From Archangium lansingense (GTDB lineage Bacteria > Myxococcota > Myxococcia > Myxococcales > Myxococcaceae), in the NCBI RefSeq assembly GCF_026626635.1, contig NZ_JAPNKA010000001.1:806001-870000 (forward strand): DNA of 64,000 bases, in the 5' to 3' direction. Under the pieces are notes generated by a model. That model searched no databases. It had not been told where the DNA came from and saw only the letters and a list, made by a program, of their open reading frames with translations. Of this stretch, positions 60,382 through 64,000 are shown in pieces; within the stretch, counting starts at the first letter, position 1, and each line of letters begins with the position of its first letter. A program made the translations under genes and the position numbers.

Positions 60382-60834
60382 ATGAGCCCCCAAGCCGCGG
60401 TCCGAGTCCTCTTCCTGAGCATGGGCAATGCGGCCCGAAGCATCATGGCTGAGTGCCTGCTGCGCAGGCTGGGGCACGGGCGCTTCATTACCTTCAGTGC
60501 AGGCGTGCAGCCGAGGGGCGAGGTGCACCCTCTGGCGCTGAAGGTGCTGCGCGAGCGCTTCCGGCTGGATCCGGGTGGCGCGCGCAGCAAGTCCTGGGAA
60601 GAGTTCCGGGGTGAGCACTTCGACCTGGTCATCACGGTCTGCGACAAGGCGCGTGAGACCTGGGCGGTATGGCCGGGGAGGCCGCGCATGGCGCACTGGG
60701 ACGAGCCGGACCCGGTGGCCTTCGAAGGGAGCGAGGCGGCACGCGAGCTCCTCTTCCTCCAGGTGGCGCGGGAGCTGTCCGTCCGCCTGGATCTGCTGTG
60801 CGCGCTGCCGCTGGAGAAGCTGATGCGCCTGTAG
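60382..60834 (+). CDS. Low-molecular-weight phosphatase / arsenate reductase homologue lacking the catalytic Cys
   Basis: 150 residues from ATG 60382. The fold is that of LMW-PTP/Ars[18 protein letters not shown] at the P-loop, [26 protein letters not shown] and the closing acid loop HWDEPDP. In the P-loop the nucleophile Cys of the C-x5-R motif is Ser13 (S-x5-R19). In the ArsC-like redox pair one Cys remains (VCDKA) but the partner position reads ETW. It is therefore unlikely to act as a normal phosphatase or arsenate reductase; a binding or regulatory role is possible. It follows the anti-sigma gene by 92 bp. Confidence 0.75.
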   Translation: MSPQAAVRVLFLSMGNAARSIMAECLLRRLGHGRFITFSAGVQPRGEVHPLALKVLRERFRLDPGGARSKSWEEFRGEHFDLVITVCDKARETWAVWPGRPRMAHWDEPDPVAFEGSEAARELLFLQVARELSVRLDLLCALPLEKLMRL

Positions 60835-61000
60835 CGCTTCCATTCCCAACGCGGTCACTCCCAGGTGCCGAGCGGGGAATTGCGGGACAAGTGTGCGCTC
60901 GCTCGGCCGCCCGCCCTCGTGCGAGGCGTTTCCCTACCTGGAACGAACGCGGGGCCTCCTTAGGTTGGGACAACGCCAAACCTCAGCACGGGAGCAGCCT

Positions 61001-64000
61001 TTGAACCGTCGCACCAGCCATTCCACGCGGACCAAGACCGGGAAGAAGATTCGCAAGCCCACCACGCTCGCGCGTCATGCGCACACCCGCCCGCGACGGG
61101 TCGCGACGGTCGAGGCTCTCGAGACACTGCTGGAATCGCTGCGAGCCGTCACCCACGGTGACTTCTCCGTGCGACTTCCCCCCGAGGCGCAGCCCCAGGC
61201 GATGGAGGACATCGCCCACGCCTTCAACGCCATGGTGGCGATGAACCAGCGAATGCAGGACGAGCTGGTGCGCGTGGAGCGCGTGGTGGGCCGCGAGGGC
61301 CAGATGGCGGAGCGCGCCTCGCTGGGCCCCGTCAGCGGCGGATGGGCCTCCAGCATTGGCTCCATCAACTCGCTCATCGCGGACCTGGTGCAGCCGACCA
61401 CGGAAGTGGCGCGCGTGCTGGGCGCGGTGGCGCGTGGTGACCTGACGCAGAAGATGGCGCTGGATCTACCGGGGCAGCCGGTGAAGGGCGAGTTCCTTCG
61501 CATCGGCACCACGGTGAACGCGATGGTGGATCAGCTCAGCTCGTTCGCCGCCGAAGTGACGCGCGTTGCGCGCGAAGTCGGTACGGAAGGAAAGCTGGGA
61601 GGCCAGGCGCGCGTGCCCGGTGTCGCCGGTACGTGGAAGGACCTCACCGACAGCGTGAACCAGCTCGCCAACAACCTCACCGCCCAGGTGCGAAACATCG
61701 CCGAGGTGACCACCTCCGTGGCCCGCGGTGACCTGTCGCGCAAGATTACGGTCGATGCGCGCGGCGAGGTGCTCGAGCTGAAGAACACCGTCAACACGAT
61801 GGTGGATCAGCTCCGCTCGTTCGCCGGCGAAGTGACGCGCGTCGCGAAGGAAGTCGGTACCGAGGGCAAGCTGGGTGGCCAGGCCGATGTGCCCGGCGTC
61901 TCCGGCGTGTGGAAGGACCTCACCGACAACGTGAACCTGATGGCCTCCAACCTCACCACCCAGGTGCGAGGCATCGTCAAGGTGGTGACCGCGGTCGCCA
62001 ACGGTGACCTGTCCCAGCGCCTCGTCGTCGATGCCAAGGGCGAGGTGGCCGCGCTGGCCGACACGCTCAACAGCATGACGAAGACGCTCGGCATCTTCGC
62101 TGACCAGGTGACCAGCGTCGCCAAGACGGTGGGCGTGGAAGGCAAGCTGGGCGCCCAGGCGGATGTGCCCGGTGTCGCCGGTACGTGGAAGGACCTCACC
62201 GACAACGTGAACCTGCTGGCCAACAACCTCACCGCCCAGGTGCGAAACATCGCCGAGGTGAGCACGGCCGTTGCCCGCGGTGACCTGTCCAAGAAGATTA
62301 CGGTCGATGCGCGGGGCGAGGTGCTCGAGCTGAAGAACACCATCAACACGATGGTGGAGCAGCTCCGCTCGTTCGCCGGCGAGGTGACGCGCGTCGCGAA
62401 GGAAGTCGGTACGGAAGGAAAGCTGGGCGGTCAGGCCGACGTGCCAGGCGTCTCCGGTACGTGGAAGGACCTCACCGACAACGTGAACTTCATGGCCTCC
62501 AACCTCACCAGCCAGGTGCGCAACATCGCGCTGGTGACCACCGCGGTGGCCAATGGCGACCTGTCGCGCAAGATTACGGTCGACGTGAAGGGCGAAATCC
62601 TCGAGCTGAAGAACACCATCAACACGATGGTGGACCAGCTCCGCTCCTTCGCCGCCGAGGTGACGCGCGTCGCTCGCGAGGTGGGTACGGAAGGAAAGCT
62701 GGGCGGCCAGGCCGAGGTGCAGGGCGTGTCGGGCGTCTGGAAGGACCTGACCGACAGCGTGAACTCGATGGCCTCCAACCTCACCAACCAGGTGCGCAAC
62801 ATCGCCAAGGTGACGACGGCCGTCGCGAACGGTGACCTGTCCAAGAAGATCACCGTCGACGCGAAGGGTGAGATTCTCGAGCTGAAGGACACCATCAACA
62901 CCATGGTGGATCAGCTCAACGCGTTCGCCTCCGAGGTGACCCGCGTGGCCCGCGAGGTCGGTACCGAGGGCAAGCTGGGTGGCCAGGCGCGTGTGCCCGG
63001 TGTCGCCGGTACGTGGAAGGACCTCACCGACAACGTGAACCTGATGGCCCGCAACCTGACCACCCAGGTGCGCGGCATCGTCAAGGTGGTGACCGCGGTC
63101 GCCAACGGTGACCTCACCCAGAAGCTCGTCGTCGACGCCAAGGGCGAGGTGGCCGCACTGGCCGACACCATCAACAGCATGACGGACACCCTGGGCACCT
63201 TCGCTCAGCAGGTGTCCTCGGTGGCCCGCGAGGTCGGTATCGAGGGGAAGCTGGGTGGTCAGGCCAAGGTGCCCGGTGCCCGCGGTGCCTGGAGGCAGCT
63301 GACCGACAACGTGAATCAGCTCGCCGGTAACCTGACGTCCCAGGTGCGCGCCATCTCCGAGGTGGCCACCGCCGTGACGAAGGGTGACCTGACCCGGTCC
63401 ATCTCCGTTGATGCCCAGGGCGAGGTCGCGGCCCTGAAGGACAACATCAACCAGATGATCGTCAACCTCAAGGAGACGACTCAGAAGAACACCGAGCAGG
63501 ACTGGCTGAAGACGAACCTCGCCAAGTTCTCCGGCATGATGCAGGGCCAGAAGAACCTGGAGGCCGTCTCCCGGCTCATCATGTCCGAGCTGACGCCCCT
63601 GGTGTCCGCTCACCACGGCGCCTTCTTCCTCATGGACACCGAGGATGGCGCGCCCGTGGCCAAGCTCACCTCCAGCTACGCCTACCGCGAGCGCAAGAAC
63701 GTGGGCAACCGCTTCCGCCTCGGCGAGGGCGTGGTGGGCCAGTGCGCCCTGGAGAAGAAGACCATCCTCCTCACCCACGTGCCGGCGGACTACATCCGCA
63801 TCACCTCCGGCCTGGGCGAGGCCAGCCCTCTCAATGTCATCGTCCTGCCCGTCCTCTTCGAGGGCGAGGTGAAGGCCGTCATCGAGCTGGCCTCCTTCCA
63901 CCCGTTCAGCGCCATCCACCAGATCTTCCTGGACCAGCTCACGGAGAGCATCGGCGTGGTGCTCAACATGATCATGGCCAACATGCGCACCGAGGAGCTG
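61001..64000 (+). CDS. Poly-HAMP GAF-domain sensor protein, probably a hybrid histidine kinase (3' end outside window)
   Basis: Open for exactly 1000 codons from TTG 61001 to the window edge; GGGAGCAGCC precedes the start. There is no signal peptide or membrane helix. After a basic leader come tandem HAMP domains: two diverged ones (GDFSVRL; GDLTQKM), then alternating 'VA.GDLS.KITVDA.GE' and '[25 protein letters not shown]' halves in exact 92-residue steps. A GAF domain begins near residue 840 ([26 protein letters not shown]). This matches soluble poly-HAMP hybrid kinases (the fungal NIK1/group III type and bacterial relatives); the kinase and receiver parts would lie to the right. HAMP arrays pass signals by helix rotation. 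Confidence 0.85.
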   Translation, partial: MNRRTSHSTRTKTGKKIRKPTTLARHAHTRPRRVATVEALETLLESLRAVTHGDFSVRLPPEAQPQAMEDIAHAFNAMVAMNQRMQDELVRVERVVGREGQMAERASLGPVSGGWASSIGSINSLIADLVQPTTEVARVLGAVARGDLTQKMALDLPGQPVKGEFLRIGTTVNAMVDQLSSFAAEVTRVAREVGTEGKLGGQARVPGVAGTWKDLTDSVNQLANNLTAQVRNIAEVTTSVARGDLSRKITVDARGEVLELKNTVNTMVDQLRSFAGEVTRVAKEVGTEGKLGGQADVPGVSGVWKDLTDNVNLMASNLTTQVRGIVKVVTAVANGDLSQRLVVDAKGEVAALADTLNSMTKTLGIFADQVTSVAKTVGVEGKLGAQADVPGVAGTWKDLTDNVNLLANNLTAQVRNIAEVSTAVARGDLSKKITVDARGEVLELKNTINTMVEQLRSFAGEVTRVAKEVGTEGKLGGQADVPGVSGTWKDLTDNVNFMASNLTSQVRNIALVTTAVANGDLSRKITVDVKGEILELKNTINTMVDQLRSFAAEVTRVAREVGTEGKLGGQAEVQGVSGVWKDLTDSVNSMASNLTNQVRNIAKVTTAVANGDLSKKITVDAKGEILELKDTINTMVDQLNAFASEVTRVAREVGTEGKLGGQARVPGVAGTWKDLTDNVNLMARNLTTQVRGIVKVVTAVANGDLTQKLVVDAKGEVAALADTINSMTDTLGTFAQQVSSVAREVGIEGKLGGQAKVPGARGAWRQLTDNVNQLAGNLTSQVRAISEVATAVTKGDLTRSISVDAQGEVAALKDNINQMIVNLKETTQKNTEQDWLKTNLAKFSGMMQGQKNLEAVSRLIMSELTPLVSAHHGAFFLMDTEDGAPVAKLTSSYAYRERKNVGNRFRLGEGVVGQCALEKKTILLTHVPADYIRITSGLGEASPLNVIVLPVLFEGEVKAVIELASFHPFSAIHQIFLDQLTESIGVVLNMIMANMRTEEL
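61727..63514 (+). repeat. Exact 276-bp repeats encoding HAMP pairs
   Basis: The GGxGAC of the GDL motif starts at 61727, 62003, 62279, 62555, 62831, 63107 and 63383, so six steps of exactly 276 bp (92 codons) are kept without indels. The first GDL (61436) is 291 bp before the array. DNA identity between units is high, e.g. AAGATTACGGTCGA recurs. Confidence 0.88.

Noticed and set aside
61466-63919. An 817-residue minus-strand frame rich in '[15 protein letters not shown]' repeats
   Set aside because: It is the antisense of the HAMP array; its periodicity comes from the 276-bp repeats on the other strand, which encode recognisable HAMP and GAF domains.
1-64000. tRNA, rRNA, insertion sequence, integrase or prophage genes
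   Set aside because: I looked for cloverleaf patterns, transposase motifs and phage structural genes and saw none; the toxin cassettes are not flanked by recognisable mobile-element ends.

Overview
The window is high-GC DNA from a myxobacterium (phylum Myxococcota). The Archangium/Cystobacter side of the order is my guess and is not proven here. Pointers are: a very large secreted M36 protease ending in a MYXO-CTERM-like tail (Gly-Cys motif, hydrophobic helix, Arg cluster); an NGLSL-repeat lipoprotein of a style common in this order; a kinase/cyclase-like/ATPase/TPR giant; many lipoproteins with Ser-Cys, Gly-Cys or Ala-Cys lipoboxes; and two lipoprotein toxin/immunity pairs. No rRNA, tRNA, CRISPR array, insertion sequence or prophage was seen. 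The window looks chromosomal and is cut at both ends: a metallophosphoesterase 3' end on the left and a poly-HAMP sensor gene open on the right.

1-13.7 kb: metallophosphoesterase tail, degenerate receiver protein, DUF2062 membrane protein, DUF885 lipoprotein, then a 7.8-kb M36 metalloprotease gene with 15 Ig-like repeats, twelve of them arranged as six exact 555-bp A/B pairs. A strong terminator, a YdeI-like remnant and a divergent LysR/aldo-keto reductase pair follow. 13.8-18.8 kb: a lipid beta-oxidation operon resembling the peroxisomal branched-chain/sterol system (a fusion of (3R)-hydroxyacyl-CoA dehydrogenase, hydratase 2 and two SCP2 domains, then an SCP-x-type thiolase), then a DUF5995 protein. 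18.8-27.7 kb: the kinase/pseudo-cyclase/ATPase giant, a divergent CHASE hybrid histidine kinase, a PAF-acetylhydrolase-like lipoprotein and a secreted EEP-family hydrolase.

28.0-32.7 kb: four genes (CoA-acylating malonate/methylmalonate-semialdehyde dehydrogenase, URC1, URC4/DUF1688, uracil phosphoribosyltransferase) that together encode the core of the URC route of uracil catabolism plus a way to turn its C3 product into acetyl-CoA. 32.7-34.6 kb: lipoprotein toxin with an AHH-type nuclease end, and its immunity gene. 34.8-48.5 kb: a stand-alone single-chain PheRS-like ligase, fatty-acid hydroxylase, tri-heme cytochrome c with an M55 aminopeptidase fusion, NGLSL lipoprotein, P450, LOG-like protein, PLP decarboxylase, a hemerythrin-NnrS pair (nitric oxide response), a PhlG-like hydrolase and a small Cys-rich lipoprotein.

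48.6-56.1 kb: a 5'-truncated subtilase, an unknown exported protein, a tightly overlapping caspase-like / exported membrane protein / Ig-lipoprotein operon, and a second lipoprotein toxin (DUF2380-like) overlapping its immunity gene. 56.3-64 kb is regulatory: PepSY protein with response regulator and histidine kinase, sigma factor with overlapping anti-sigma-like gene, a low-molecular-weight phosphatase homologue lacking its nucleophile Cys, and a poly-HAMP/GAF sensor built from exact 276-bp repeats.
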